A stretch of DNA of 64,000 nt from an uncultured Blautia sp. (GTDB taxonomy: Bacteria; Bacillota; Clostridia; Lachnospirales; Lachnospiraceae): contig NZ_CAKRXI010000012.1 of NCBI RefSeq assembly GCF_934424005.1, positions 6,687 through 70,686 of the forward strand, given 5' to 3'. The position numbers and the translations under genes were made by a program. Below are positions 8,139-16,963 of the stretch, one piece after another. Below the pieces are notes generated by a model, which was not told the DNA's origin, ran no database searches, and was given only the letters and a program-made list of their open reading frames with translations. Position 1 is the first letter of the stretch. Each line of letters begins with the position of its first letter.

Positions 8139-9674
8139 TTACTCTACATCCAGATCTGCAGTGATCTCATAATAATCACATGGATGTGCTGCCATTCCTT
8201 TAACATTGGATTTTGTCACGATTCCCATGTTCAGATGAGATACAAAAAAGAATGCATCGTCATCTAAAATATCCTGCTGAAGTTCTACTGCAAGCTTGCC
8301 TCTTTCGTCCTTATCAAAGGTCTGGTGAAGCTTATCTGTCAGCTTGGTAACCTCGTCATTCTGGTATTTTCCATAGTTCTTGGAACCAACTACTGTACTG
8401 GTAAAGAAGTACTCCGGATCACCGGTCGGTGCAGTTGTTGTGGAGCTTACATACACATCAAAATCTCCATTTTCTGCAAAGGTTCTGTGGTCAGACGTGT
8501 TATTTACCTGCACGTCAATACCGATATCTTTCAGTGTAGCCTGCGCATATTCTGCAAGCTTTGGCTGCTCTAGACGAGTCGGATAAGTCAGCCAGTTAAT
8601 GCTTAATTTTTCTCCATCCTTATCCACATATCCGTCACCATCTGTATCTGTCCATCCGGATTCTTCAAGAAGTTTTTTCGCTCCATCCGGGTCATAAGAA
8701 ACAGTTTCTACTGCATCATTTCCATAAGAGAAACTGCTCGGGAATGCTGCCTTTGCCGGCACACCACGACCCTGCATGATCACAGAGCAGAAGCCTTCTT
8801 TGTCGATTCCCATCTCAACAGCCTTGCGGATATTCTGATCCTGCATAAGCTCTGATTCCATGTTAAACTGTCCAAAGAAACAGCGGCTGGTCGCACAGGA
8901 ATTGATGGTATAATCCGGATTATTTTCAAACAACGGATAGTTATCATACTGCAGTCCGTAAGTACCCTGGATGTCCCCTGTCTGCAGTGCTGCAGTCAGC
9001 GCACTTCCGTCTGCAAAGGATTTTACTGTGATATTATCAACCTTGACATCACCACCCCAGTAGTCTTCATTTTTAACCAGATCGATCTGGGTAGGAGTTA
9101 CATTTGTCGCAACATATGGGCCTGTTCCGGCTACATTTGCAGAGCCGCCCTCACCCTGGATTCCATATTCCATATCGATGATCGCACCATACGGATCGCC
9201 AAGATAATTGATGATTGCCGGACATGGTTCAGTAGTATAAATGGTAAGTGTCAGTCCGTCTGCATCCATATGGTCGATCTTCAGATCATAAGGTGCACGG
9301 TCATGAACTGCGATCAGATCTTCCAGACATTCCTTGACAGCCTCTGCATCCATGGTACGTCCACTGGAGAATTTTACCCCGTCACGAAGTGTGATCTTTA
9401 CCGTTGTATCATCCACAAATTCATAGTCTGTTGCCAGCCACGGCTCCACTTCCATGTTGTCATTGTACTTAAAAAGAGTCTCTCCAACACCATAACGAAG
9501 TGCACTCCAACCAGAATAATTGTCATGTGGATTCAGACCAGCATCACCCATTTCTTCGCTGTATCCTGTCGTTCCATAGACAAAAGATTTTCCTCCATCT
9601 GCCCATACACTTGTGGTCATTCCTGCTGCAAGCATAGCTCCTGTAAGAATTGCTGCGATCAGTTTCTTCTTCAT
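8139..9674 (-). CDS. Family-5 solute-binding protein of the ABC importer, without lipobox
   Basis: Extracellular substrate-binding protein (SBP_bac_5 family; DppA/OppA/NikA). The 511-residue length fits. The N-terminal signal peptide MKKKLIAAILTGAMLAAGMTTSVWADGG ends in an AxA-like signal peptidase I site and has no Cys for lipid attachment, unusual for a binding protein of a monoderm. Family signatures include VEPWLATDYEF, the GTGPY segment and the LRDGVKFSSG block near residue 97. It sits between the permease and ATPase genes. Ligand could be a peptide, a nickel-chelate or an opine; the neighbouring methyltransferase/deacylase fusion and the Ni/Co transporter favour a modified amino acid or metallophore, but that is inference. 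Confidence 0.88.
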   Translation of the reverse strand: MKKKLIAAILTGAMLAAGMTTSVWADGGKSFVYGTTGYSEEMGDAGLNPHDNYSGWSALRYGVGETLFKYNDNMEVEPWLATDYEFVDDTTVKITLRDGVKFSSGRTMDAEAVKECLEDLIAVHDRAPYDLKIDHMDADGLTLTIYTTEPCPAIINYLGDPYGAIIDMEYGIQGEGGSANVAGTGPYVATNVTPTQIDLVKNEDYWGGDVKVDNITVKSFADGSALTAALQTGDIQGTYGLQYDNYPLFENNPDYTINSCATSRCFFGQFNMESELMQDQNIRKAVEMGIDKEGFCSVIMQGRGVPAKAAFPSSFSYGNDAVETVSYDPDGAKKLLEESGWTDTDGDGYVDKDGEKLSINWLTYPTRLEQPKLAEYAQATLKDIGIDVQVNNTSDHRTFAENGDFDVYVSSTTTAPTGDPEYFFTSTVVGSKNYGKYQNDEVTKLTDKLHQTFDKDERGKLAVELQQDILDDDAFFFVSHLNMGIVTKSNVKGMAAHPCDYYEITADLDVE

Positions 9675-9690
9675 GATCTGTACTTCCTTT

Positions 9691-10566
9691 CTAATTTTTA
9701 GCTCTTTCTTTGGGGTCCATAAAATCCCTGAGCGTATCGCCCAGAAGATTAAATATCATAACTGTAATAAATATCTCCAGTCCCGGTGCAAGCGCCATCC
9801 ACGGTGAAATCTGAAGCATACTTCTTCCGTCATTGATCATACTTCCCCACTCTGCCATCGGCGGTTTTACGCCAAGTCCAAGGAAGGAAAGCCCCGCAAG
9901 TTCCATCATCATCGTTCCGATATCAAGAACCGCTGTGACCAGGATCGGTCCTGCGATATTCGGTAAAATATGCTTAAACATAATCTTAAATGTACTGCTC
10001 CCCGAAAGTCTTACCGCCATCAGATACGGAGAATCTTTCTGCGCAAGCGTCAGCCCTCTGGCAAGTCTGGCAAACTTTGGCCAGCCGATCACCGCAAGCG
10101 CTATAACTGCATTTTGTATGCCTCCGCCAAGCACGCCTGCCACTGCAAGTGCAAAAACAAGGCTCGGAAATGCCAGAAAAAGATCCGATATACGCATCAG
10201 GATTGTGTCTGCAGTTCCGCCGCACCAGCCACAGATAATACCGATCACTGTTCCAACTACCGTAACAATTGCTACCAGAAAAAGCGTTGCATAGATACTA
10301 ATCGTACTACCCACTAGCACCCTTGAAAACATGTCTCTTCCATATCGGTCTGTCCCCAAAATATGCTCCGCACTCGGTGGTTTCTGCGCCTGCAGAAGAT
10401 CCTGAATGTCCGGATCATATGGGCATAACTTCCGTGCAAAAGCTGCCACGATCAACAGGAGCAACGCCAATATTGCAAAGAAGATCAGCTTCTCTCTGAC
10501 ATAATTTTTACGCACCTTCTGCCTGCGGACAGAGACTGTTTTTTTCCTGTTTTTCTGCTCACTCAT
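9691..10566 (-). CDS. Importer permease, DppC/OppC/NikC-like
   Basis: Inner-membrane permease of the Opp/Dpp/Nik group. A positively charged N-terminal tail precedes the first helix; HILGTDRYGRDMFSRVLVGS is the diagnostic DppC/NikC block, and the EAA-type loop reads VRLSGSSTFKIMFKHILPNI. About six membrane helices are apparent in 291 residues, the family norm. Its start overlaps the stop of the upstream permease by four bases, so the two subunits are translationally coupled. Confidence 0.92.
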   Translation of the reverse strand: MSEQKNRKKTVSVRRQKVRKNYVREKLIFFAILALLLLIVAAFARKLCPYDPDIQDLLQAQKPPSAEHILGTDRYGRDMFSRVLVGSTISIYATLFLVAIVTVVGTVIGIICGWCGGTADTILMRISDLFLAFPSLVFALAVAGVLGGGIQNAVIALAVIGWPKFARLARGLTLAQKDSPYLMAVRLSGSSTFKIMFKHILPNIAGPILVTAVLDIGTMMMELAGLSFLGLGVKPPMAEWGSMINDGRSMLQISPWMALAPGLEIFITVMIFNLLGDTLRDFMDPKERAKN

Positions 10567-11507
10567 GCTCTGTCACCTCCCAGTCTTACGCGAGGATCCA
10601 GATAATGATAGATGATATCCGTGATCAGATTTACCACCACATAGATGATCGCCATCCACGCCACATACGCCTGGATGATCGGATAATCTCGCATTGTAAT
10701 AGCATCCACTGCCATCTTTCCAACGCCATCCCACATAAAGATCGTCTCAACGATTGTCGTGCCTCCAAGCAGATTTCCGATCGACAGAGCAAGCAGAGTA
10801 ATGACCGTAAGCATCGAAGATTTCATAACATTTTTCCAGATGATCACGCTGCCTCGCACTCCTCTTGCACGCGCTCCGATCACATAATCCTTGTTCAGTT
10901 CCTCCAATATTGTCGCCCTCACCTGACGGGTATATTTGGATGCCATCGATATCGCAAGTGTAAGCGTTGGCAGAACAAGGCTCAATGCCACGTTATCTGT
11001 TGTGATCACCGGAAACCATCCAAGCTTGATTGAGAAGAAATACATCAGCACCAGTGCTGCAAAAAAGTTGGGCATGGAGTTCCCGATAAAGCTCAGAAAC
11101 CGGATCAGATAATCACTCCATTTATTGTGTTTTACCGCTGAAATAATCCCCAACGGAATTGCAACCAGCATCGTCAAAAGTACCGAAGATACCGTAAGAA
11201 GGATCGTTGCCGGAAGCTTTTCTGCAAAAGTATCGTAAACATCTCTCTTGGAAACATAGCTCGTTCCCATGTCCCCGGTCACCATTCCTGCAAACCACTT
11301 CGCATACTGTACAAGAAACGGCTGATCTAGCCCATACTCCTTTTTCGTCTGGTCAATGACCTCCTGCGAAACAGAAGCACCTGCGTTATCATACATATAA
11401 GTAACCGCATCACCACCCGCAAGCCGCATCATCGCAAAAGACAAAAAAGTGATCCCGATTAAGATCGGAATCAACTGAAGAAGCCTTTTAAAAATGTATT
11501 TAATCAT
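10563..11507 (-). CDS. Importer permease, DppB/OppB/NikB-like
   Basis: First gene of the transporter operon, 314 residues. The N-terminus MIKYIFKRLLQLIPILIGIT, the GLDQPFLVQYAKWF block and the EAA-like loop ARGVRGSVIIWKNVMKSS are typical of DppB/NikB. About six membrane segments. The start at 11507 is preceded by AAAGGAG. A dyad lies about 50 bases upstream and may be the operator of the LysR regulator encoded just upstream. Confidence 0.92.
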   Translation of the reverse strand: MIKYIFKRLLQLIPILIGITFLSFAMMRLAGGDAVTYMYDNAGASVSQEVIDQTKKEYGLDQPFLVQYAKWFAGMVTGDMGTSYVSKRDVYDTFAEKLPATILLTVSSVLLTMLVAIPLGIISAVKHNKWSDYLIRFLSFIGNSMPNFFAALVLMYFFSIKLGWFPVITTDNVALSLVLPTLTLAISMASKYTRQVRATILEELNKDYVIGARARGVRGSVIIWKNVMKSSMLTVITLLALSIGNLLGGTTIVETIFMWDGVGKMAVDAITMRDYPIIQAYVAWMAIIYVVVNLITDIIYHYLDPRVRLGGDRA

Positions 11508-11553
11508 GAGTACTCCTTTATGTCTGTCTGAAACAAATCAAATTATCCGCACA

Positions 11554-11570
11554 TTAATTCGTTAAATTAA
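11554..11570. promoter_or_regulatory. Candidate LysR-type operator upstream of the importer operon
   Basis: The 17-base AT-rich sequence TTAATTCGTTAAATTAA is an inverted repeat (TTAAT and ATTAA arms) of about the size of LysR boxes. It lies in the only sizeable gap between the regulator gene and its probable target operon. AT-rich dyads occur by chance, so this is tentative. Confidence 0.35.
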
Positions 11571-11582
11571 GTCTAACAAATC

Positions 11583-11613
11583 AAAAAAAAGCACACAACC
11601 CCCGGGGAGGGTT
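11583..11613 (-). terminator. Terminator after the LysR gene
   Basis: On the minus strand AACCC pairs with GGGTT around a GC-rich middle (11597-11613), followed after six bases by eight T's (11583-11590). A second hairpin with ATTCCA/TGGAAT and AAGAGA/TCTCTT arms lies just before it. Together they probably end or attenuate transcription from the fusion gene-lysR unit before the importer operon. Confidence 0.6.
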
Positions 11614-11665
11614 ATATGCTATTCCAAAAGAGAATATCTCTTGCACATTATGGAATAAGTCTGTC

Positions 11666-12574
11666 TTAACTTTTATGCAGCCTGGACATCAAGAAATCAA
11701 TAAGCTCCTGTACACTTTCATCGACTTTCTCACCCTTGTGGATGATATAGCCGAAAAGCACCTTGCTGTCCCCCATATCCAGCGGAATTCCAGGTGTTGT
11801 ACCCGTCTTATTCTCTGAGAGATAGCTTCCACTCACATTGGAGACCCTGCTGTTTTTCAGCATCTTTTCCATAATATAGTCACTGTTGGTCAGCACGGAA
11901 ATATCAATAGCCTTCCACTGAAAAGACTCCTCATGCACAGAACCAATGTCAAAAAACTCATCCTGATAGTTCTGGATAAACCGGACTCCCTCCAGATCCT
12001 GTAGCTCAACTTTGCTCCGTCCAGAATCATAAAGCTCTGTCTTGCGTCCTGGATAAAACATCACATCCGTCTCATACATCGGAACAAACTGCAGCTTATT
12101 CCGTGATATTTCATGCAGAAAATTCTCCTTCTGTTGACTCAGGATATAGACAAAACCGATGTCATCCACATAGTCTCTGACACGGTCCATAACGCTCCGG
12201 ACACCTGCTGTAGTCAGCTGAAAATGATAGTTTTTCTCATAAGTTTCGTTATAAAAATCCACAAACTGATTCGCAAACCAGGAGCTCGGATTCAGCGAAA
12301 CACGGATCCATTTTGTCATTCCGTGTACCGCCATATTCTCCAAAACGCTGATCTCGTTTGTGATTCTGCTCGCATACTGATAAACTTTCTGTCCCTGCAC
12401 TGTGAGGCGTATTCCTCTCGGAAGCCGCTCAAAAAGCTGCATTCCAAGAGCATCCTCCAACGCCTTGACCACCTTGCTCACGCTCGGCTGCGTAGAATAA
12501 AGGACCTTCGCCGCGTCACTGAAAGATCCCGTCTGCGCACATACCACAAAATACTGTAATTGTTTTAAATCCAT
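11666..12574 (-). CDS. LysR-family transcription regulator
   Basis: 302 residues, the standard LysR length. An N-terminal winged helix (MDLKQLQYFVVCAQTGSFSD, then TQPSVSKVVKALEDALGMQLFERLPRG, residues 1-60) precedes a substrate-binding-like effector domain from about residue 90. Its start codon follows the stop of the large fusion gene after a single base (TAACATG), so the two are translationally coupled. This is unlike the usual divergent LysR arrangement. Expected targets are its own operon and the importer operon downstream. The effector is unknown, plausibly the imported compound or a product of the fusion enzyme. Confidence 0.9.
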   Translation of the reverse strand: MDLKQLQYFVVCAQTGSFSDAAKVLYSTQPSVSKVVKALEDALGMQLFERLPRGIRLTVQGQKVYQYASRITNEISVLENMAVHGMTKWIRVSLNPSSWFANQFVDFYNETYEKNYHFQLTTAGVRSVMDRVRDYVDDIGFVYILSQQKENFLHEISRNKLQFVPMYETDVMFYPGRKTELYDSGRSKVELQDLEGVRFIQNYQDEFFDIGSVHEESFQWKAIDISVLTNSDYIMEKMLKNSRVSNVSGSYLSENKTGTTPGIPLDMGDSKVLFGYIIHKGEKVDESVQELIDFLMSRLHKS

Positions 12575-12575
12575 G

Positions 12576-15029
12576 TTATTTTACCGTCCTCAACATAAAC
12601 AGCGGTGTCGGATTATAAAACTCATCTTTCTCCAGATAGATCCTGCTGCTGATGCCCAGATCCACATGGAACTCTTTCAGACTCATCGCTCCCAGCGTCT
12701 CCAGATCCCACGCCGGACGGCTGTAGGAACTGATCGGAAGCTGTCGTTTGATCTCCTCGCACTCACGCATCATCTCGTTTCCAAGCATATTGTGGGCATG
12801 ATTTTCCGGCAGATCTTCCACATTTGAGAAGTCTGTAATTCCATAATTCGCATCAAAATTCAGCAGCACACCGCCCTTTTTCAGCACACGAAGCCACTCT
12901 CCATATGCATGTTTTACATGCGGCAGAGTCCAGGTCAGATTCCTGGAAATGATCACATCAAACGTACCATCCGGGAACTCCGGATTCTCCGCATCCATCA
13001 CTGCAAACTCACACTCTGCCTGCTCCTCTTCTGCCAGCTGCTTTGCATTCTTGATCATATCCGGTGTCAGATCGATACCCGTCACCTGATGACCCGCCTT
13101 AGCCAGAAGAATCGTAAAGAATCCTGCTCCACATCCAACATCCAGGATGCGAAGCTTTTTATTATCATCAGGAAGCTGTGCCTGGATCTCATTCATCCAG
13201 CGGTCCGCCATCGCACTGTGAAGCTCCGCACGCCTCTGTTCCAGAAAACTGTCGCTGCGCTTTTCCCAGTAGTTAACAATACGTTCTTTCCGCTCATCAT
13301 AGCGACTTACAATACGTCCATAGGTCACCATCGGACCATTTCCAACCACCTGAAGCGTGCCCGTCTGATACAGGATCACCCCGTCAAACTCCGCTTCACT
13401 GACTTCCTTAACCTTGCCTTCATAGTCACGGACTTCACCCAGGATATCACCCTCCTGGATCATGTCACCGACCTTTTTAAATGGATACCAGAGCCCGTTT
13501 TCTTCCGCATCCTGATAGCGCACATCCGCTACCTCAAGCGGATAATATGTACGAAAATCCTTCAGTCCCTGATAGATTCCCATGTGACACAGAATATTCC
13601 GGACGTCTCTTCGAGTCGAACGGACCTCCTCATAATTCCAGTCACCCATGCCACCTCGCTCGATCAGGATACTCGGGATCCCCTGCGAGGCCGCATAATT
13701 ATACGAACCACCCGAAGCCACGTTGGACTTTACCATATATGGCACATCCACCTGCTCCGCCATCTCACGAGAAATCTTCACCACTTCTTCCGGCGCAGCT
13801 CCCGCATAATACACATATGAAGTCAGTTTCTCATAATCATCTCCACTGTGCAGATCAATATAAAAATCAGCCACCGGCTGGAGTTCCTGCGAAACTGCCC
13901 ATGCCAGACGCTCCATCTCCGTGCCATCCGGATTTCCCGGGAATTCACGGTTCAGATTCTTACCATCCGTGAGTCCCATACTTCCATTACGCTGCTCAAA
14001 AGCCGGACGATTCAACACCTTCACAATAATGATCGTACCGGCAACCTTTTCAATCTTTAACTTCTGTGATAATTCGATCGCAGCCTGAATTCCCACATAC
14101 TCACCGGCATGCACGCCGGCTGTGATCAGCATAGTCTTGCCTGTTCCATGACCGTGGAGCACCGTTGCTGGAAAACGCAGTTCCCCATTTGCAAGCTCCA
14201 GTTCTCCATTCCACTTCTCACCTGGCTTAACCGTAATGTTTTTCAGATGAAACGCATCTCTCTTCCTGCCCGTCAGAAGAAAGATCGGAGAGGAACTGTT
14301 GTTGATGATCTCTTCTTCCGTCCAGACCTCTTTCCAGACATTTTCATCACAGGAAACATCCAGAAAACCAGTTTTTTTCATCGTATCCAGATCCCACTTC
14401 GGACGTTCCAGACGACTTAACGGAACCTGACGCGCAATCTCTTCCATCTTCTCAATGTCTGTACCGCTGTAGTAATCTTCTACATTCTGCTCTTCTGTCT
14501 GCTGACGATCCTTCTCGTATCCGCTGCGTTTCTCTTCATTATATAAATGTCCATACCAGTCTGCATCAAAATTATAAAGAACTCCGCCCGGTTTCAGCAC
14601 ACGAAGCCATTCTTTATATGCCAGATCCGGTCTTGGCAGATTCCAGGTCACATTTCGCGTCACAATTACATCAAAGCTGTTACTTTCCACATCAAGAGCC
14701 TGCGCATCGCCTGTTTTCCACACAATACACTTCGCTAATCCACCGGCATTCTGCTGTGCTTCCTTCAGCATTTCTTCTGTATAGTCAATCGCAGTCACCT
14801 GATAGCCGGATTCTGCAAGAAGTATTGCAAAAAATCCAGGACCTGTTCCAACATCAAGGATCTTAATCTCCCGTGGTTCCCGCTCCGGGAACTGATTTCC
14901 CAGCAAAGCAAGGAGTTTATCCCTCCACATCGTTCGTCTCGCATCTGCCATTTCCTGCTGATTATATTCCGAATAACCCCTGGCACGATTCGTCCAGTAG
15001 TCATGAATTTCATTTTTCAGATCACTCAT
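12576..15029 (-). CDS. Methyltransferase - M14-type deacylase/carboxypeptidase - methyltransferase fusion
   Basis: An 817-residue, three-domain enzyme. Residues 1-255 are a class I SAM methyltransferase (motif I ILDVGTGPGFF at 57-67; VLKPGGVLYNFDAD near 144-157). Residues about 258-575 resemble M14-family succinylglutamate desuccinylase/aspartoacylase (AstE/AspA) proteins: zinc ligands H307 and E310 in AGVHAGEY, H394 in DLHSG, the GKNLNREFPG block at 356-365, putative catalytic E457 in ILIERGG, and a C-terminal beta-barrel. Residues 580-817 are a second SAM methyltransferase (ILDVGCGAGFF at 628-638) similar to the first, with the shared signature RN(V/L)TWxLP. No signal peptide, so cytoplasmic. 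Known AspA/AstE enzymes hydrolyse N-acyl amino acids. It heads the lysR/importer region, so it may methylate and deacylate the imported or a related amino-acid-derived compound; the reaction is unknown. Confidence 0.85.
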   Translation of the reverse strand: MSDLKNEIHDYWTNRARGYSEYNQQEMADARRTMWRDKLLALLGNQFPEREPREIKILDVGTGPGFFAILLAESGYQVTAIDYTEEMLKEAQQNAGGLAKCIVWKTGDAQALDVESNSFDVIVTRNVTWNLPRPDLAYKEWLRVLKPGGVLYNFDADWYGHLYNEEKRSGYEKDRQQTEEQNVEDYYSGTDIEKMEEIARQVPLSRLERPKWDLDTMKKTGFLDVSCDENVWKEVWTEEEIINNSSSPIFLLTGRKRDAFHLKNITVKPGEKWNGELELANGELRFPATVLHGHGTGKTMLITAGVHAGEYVGIQAAIELSQKLKIEKVAGTIIIVKVLNRPAFEQRNGSMGLTDGKNLNREFPGNPDGTEMERLAWAVSQELQPVADFYIDLHSGDDYEKLTSYVYYAGAAPEEVVKISREMAEQVDVPYMVKSNVASGGSYNYAASQGIPSILIERGGMGDWNYEEVRSTRRDVRNILCHMGIYQGLKDFRTYYPLEVADVRYQDAEENGLWYPFKKVGDMIQEGDILGEVRDYEGKVKEVSEAEFDGVILYQTGTLQVVGNGPMVTYGRIVSRYDERKERIVNYWEKRSDSFLEQRRAELHSAMADRWMNEIQAQLPDDNKKLRILDVGCGAGFFTILLAKAGHQVTGIDLTPDMIKNAKQLAEEEQAECEFAVMDAENPEFPDGTFDVIISRNLTWTLPHVKHAYGEWLRVLKKGGVLLNFDANYGITDFSNVEDLPENHAHNMLGNEMMRECEEIKRQLPISSYSRPAWDLETLGAMSLKEFHVDLGISSRIYLEKDEFYNPTPLFMLRTVK

Positions 15030-15070
15030 AATTATTTTCTCCGCCTAAAATAGTATTCTTTTAGTATATA

Positions 15071-15104
15071 AAAAAAAAGGCCCCACCACAAGCCTGTGGG
15101 GGGG
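15071..15104 (-). terminator. Terminator after the VanZ-like gene
   Basis: On the minus strand CCCCACA and TGTGG-TGGGG form a GC-rich stem around GGCT, followed by a run of nine T's. It separates the VanZ-like gene from the fusion gene downstream. Confidence 0.85.
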
Positions 15105-15122
15105 ATAAAGCCAGCGTTTCTA

Positions 15123-15659
15123 TTATTTCTTTCCAGTAAGAATACCTATGATTCTGTTTACAATAACGCATCCGATCATACATCCCAGCCCATTGTGAAT
15201 CATATCATCCCATTCAAACAATCCACGCATCATAACCAATTGACTGGTCTCTATCGCTGCCGATACCAACACACCAAACGCCAGTGCATACTGCCACTTT
15301 ACCCTGTGATCTGCAATCAATGGCAATAACGCTCCGGCCGGGAATAATAAGATACAGTTCAGAAGATTTTCTTTCAGCAACTGTCTGTCATGATATCGGA
15401 TAATATCTCGCCATGACCAGAAAGGGACCAGTTCATACTGCCTGACTGAGCCCGTCCGCGTAAATACCGTGGAGGCAAACACAATTCCAAGAAAAATCAC
15501 TTCTGCAAGAATTGACAGTGCCTGAAGCTTATTTATTTTCTCTCTATGGACACATTGATATACAATAATAACTGTCACTAACAGAATACATGAAAAAAAT
15601 AAAATTTCACGAGACGACCATGGATTATTGTACTCTGTCCAGATTTGATAGATATCCAT
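15123..15659 (-). CDS. VanZ-like membrane protein
   Basis: 178 residues with about four to five membrane helices. The block ENLLNCILLFPAGALLPLI followed by a helix with SAAIETSQLV and RGLFEWDDMIHNGLGCMIG is the VanZ-like family pattern: N..LF.P.G..L, then E..Q....R..D..D...N..G. VanZ-type proteins are linked to teicoplanin or lipoglycopeptide tolerance and are common in Firmicutes without van genes; the biochemical function is unresolved. It is a single-gene unit with its own terminator. Confidence 0.85.
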   Translation of the reverse strand: MDIYQIWTEYNNPWSSREILFFSCILLVTVIIVYQCVHREKINKLQALSILAEVIFLGIVFASTVFTRTGSVRQYELVPFWSWRDIIRYHDRQLLKENLLNCILLFPAGALLPLIADHRVKWQYALAFGVLVSAAIETSQLVMMRGLFEWDDMIHNGLGCMIGCVIVNRIIGILTGKK

Positions 15660-15759
15660 CTACTGCTCCTCACATAAATCATTCCATGTGGTCTTATTAT
15701 ACACTATCTGTCAAATCTTGTTAAATGTCTCAAAACAGACGATACAGGGGGGGAATTTT

Positions 15760-15999
15760 TTATTTAAAGTTCAACGCCCTTCTAATATTTTCCATATTAT
15801 CATTCCAATATTCATCTGCTGAGTCAAATGGTACACCATCAAGCAACTCTAATCTAAATTTTGCTAAATCATATCCCGCCCTCATACCATCAAAATATAT
15901 TTCTTTAATGATATTTTCAAGCTTGTCGTCTCCATAGCAAAGAATTGTCTTACCAAATTTTTTACTGTCAGGCAATTTTCCAATCTCTTCTTTCAACAT
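15760..15999 (-). CDS. Small uncharacterised protein, 79 residues
   Basis: I do not recognise the family. The ATG at 15999 is preceded six bases upstream by GGAGGAG, a much better start than the in-frame Met nine codons earlier. The protein is soluble, with equal basic and acidic content; the C-terminal half (DGMRAGYDLAKFRLELLDG) looks helical. It opens the AT-rich accessory stretch between the VanZ gene and the polysaccharide locus. Confidence 0.6.
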   Translation of the reverse strand: MLKEEIGKLPDSKKFGKTILCYGDDKLENIIKEIYFDGMRAGYDLAKFRLELLDGVPFDSADEYWNDNMENIRRALNFK

Positions 16000-16273
16000 T
16001 CGCCGTCTCCTCCATAATATGGACAACTCCTGAAAAAGCCTTTCACTCTATTTCAGAATTTTCCAGTTAATAAGTTGTTTTTATTATAGTACAAATTGCT
16101 CTTATTTTCAACATATGATTTCAATTGCCAGTGCCTTCGCCAAATGGATTTTCAATAATAAAACTGCAAAAACTACTTGTAATATATAATAGTATGCGCT
16201 ACCTTGTTTTTATTCAAATCAATTTTAATAAAATAAATTTTAATAAAACTATTTTAAATAAAAGGAGGCTACT

Positions 16274-16627
16274 CTGAATCAGGGAATAACCGGTGCATAT
16301 GGTTGTTTCGTTACTTCAGTCGGAACCTGGTGGGGTGTAGAAAATATTACAGATAAAAACGGTTCTATACGAACACAATCTGCCGATATAGATATCGTTG
16401 CCTTATCTGATATAGATAAAAAAGCAGTCATTGGCGAATGCAAATTCAAAAATGAAAAAATTGACAAGGGTATTTATGAAACTTTACTCAGAAGAGGAGC
16501 TCTTATATCAAATAAATACAAAATTTCAAAATATATTTTCTTTTCTCTGTCAGGATATACAGATTGGTTCGACTCATTATCTGATGAAGATGTTTTGCTG
16601 CTTACATTAGATTCACTTTATAGCTAA
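16274..16627 (+). pseudogene. C-terminal DUF234-type domain of an AAA+ ATPase, N-terminus missing
   Basis: An open frame of 117 codons without an ATG start. The translation contains GTWWGVENIT, then QSADIDIVALS and AVIGECKF, which is the pattern of the DUF234 domain found at the end of archaeal-type AAA+ ATPases (PD-(D/E)xK-like: WW...DIDIVA...GECK). The ATPase half is absent and a TAA stop closes the frame at about 16258. A consensus AAGGAGG lies five bases before a CTG at 16274, so expression as a stand-alone domain from a rare CTG start cannot be excluded. Most likely a remnant. Confidence 0.65.
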
Positions 16628-16649
16628 AAGTCTGAGTGTCTCAAAACAT

Positions 16650-16681
16650 TTATGCAGGGGCACCGCCCCTGCATTCTTCAT
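16650..16681. repeat. 32-bp direct repeat with hairpin, left copy
   Basis: Perfect copy of the sequence at 18253-18284. The core is a ten-base palindrome arm ATGCAGGGGC, loop ACC, and GCCCCTGCAT, then TCTTCAT. It lies 22 bases after the DUF234 fragment. Without a T-run it is a poor intrinsic terminator. The rest of the gap to 16963 is AT-rich; only a weak CATAAT -10-like box about 20 bases before the toxin start is visible. Confidence 0.9.
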
Positions 16682-16963
16682 TATGGGCTAAAGATGTCAA
16701 CTGAGAACTATTAGTTCCGATTATATTTCGCCTGACATAGTATATAACACTTTCTGTCATATAACCTTCTTTTTTGTCGAACACTTTATCTTGATATCTT
16801 TTAACACCTATGCTATCGTACAATTATCTATTAATTCATCCAACATATCTGTACTATTTCTGATTATAATCTCTCAATAATCCATATTGCATTTTACTGA
16901 CTTTATAAACAGAAAAAAATAGAATATCTACGATAATTATGGCATAATATAAGAGGTAAAGAA

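Noticed and set aside
16650..16681. Intrinsic terminator at the 32-bp repeat
   Set aside because: The stem is strong but no T-run follows; kept as a repeat instead.
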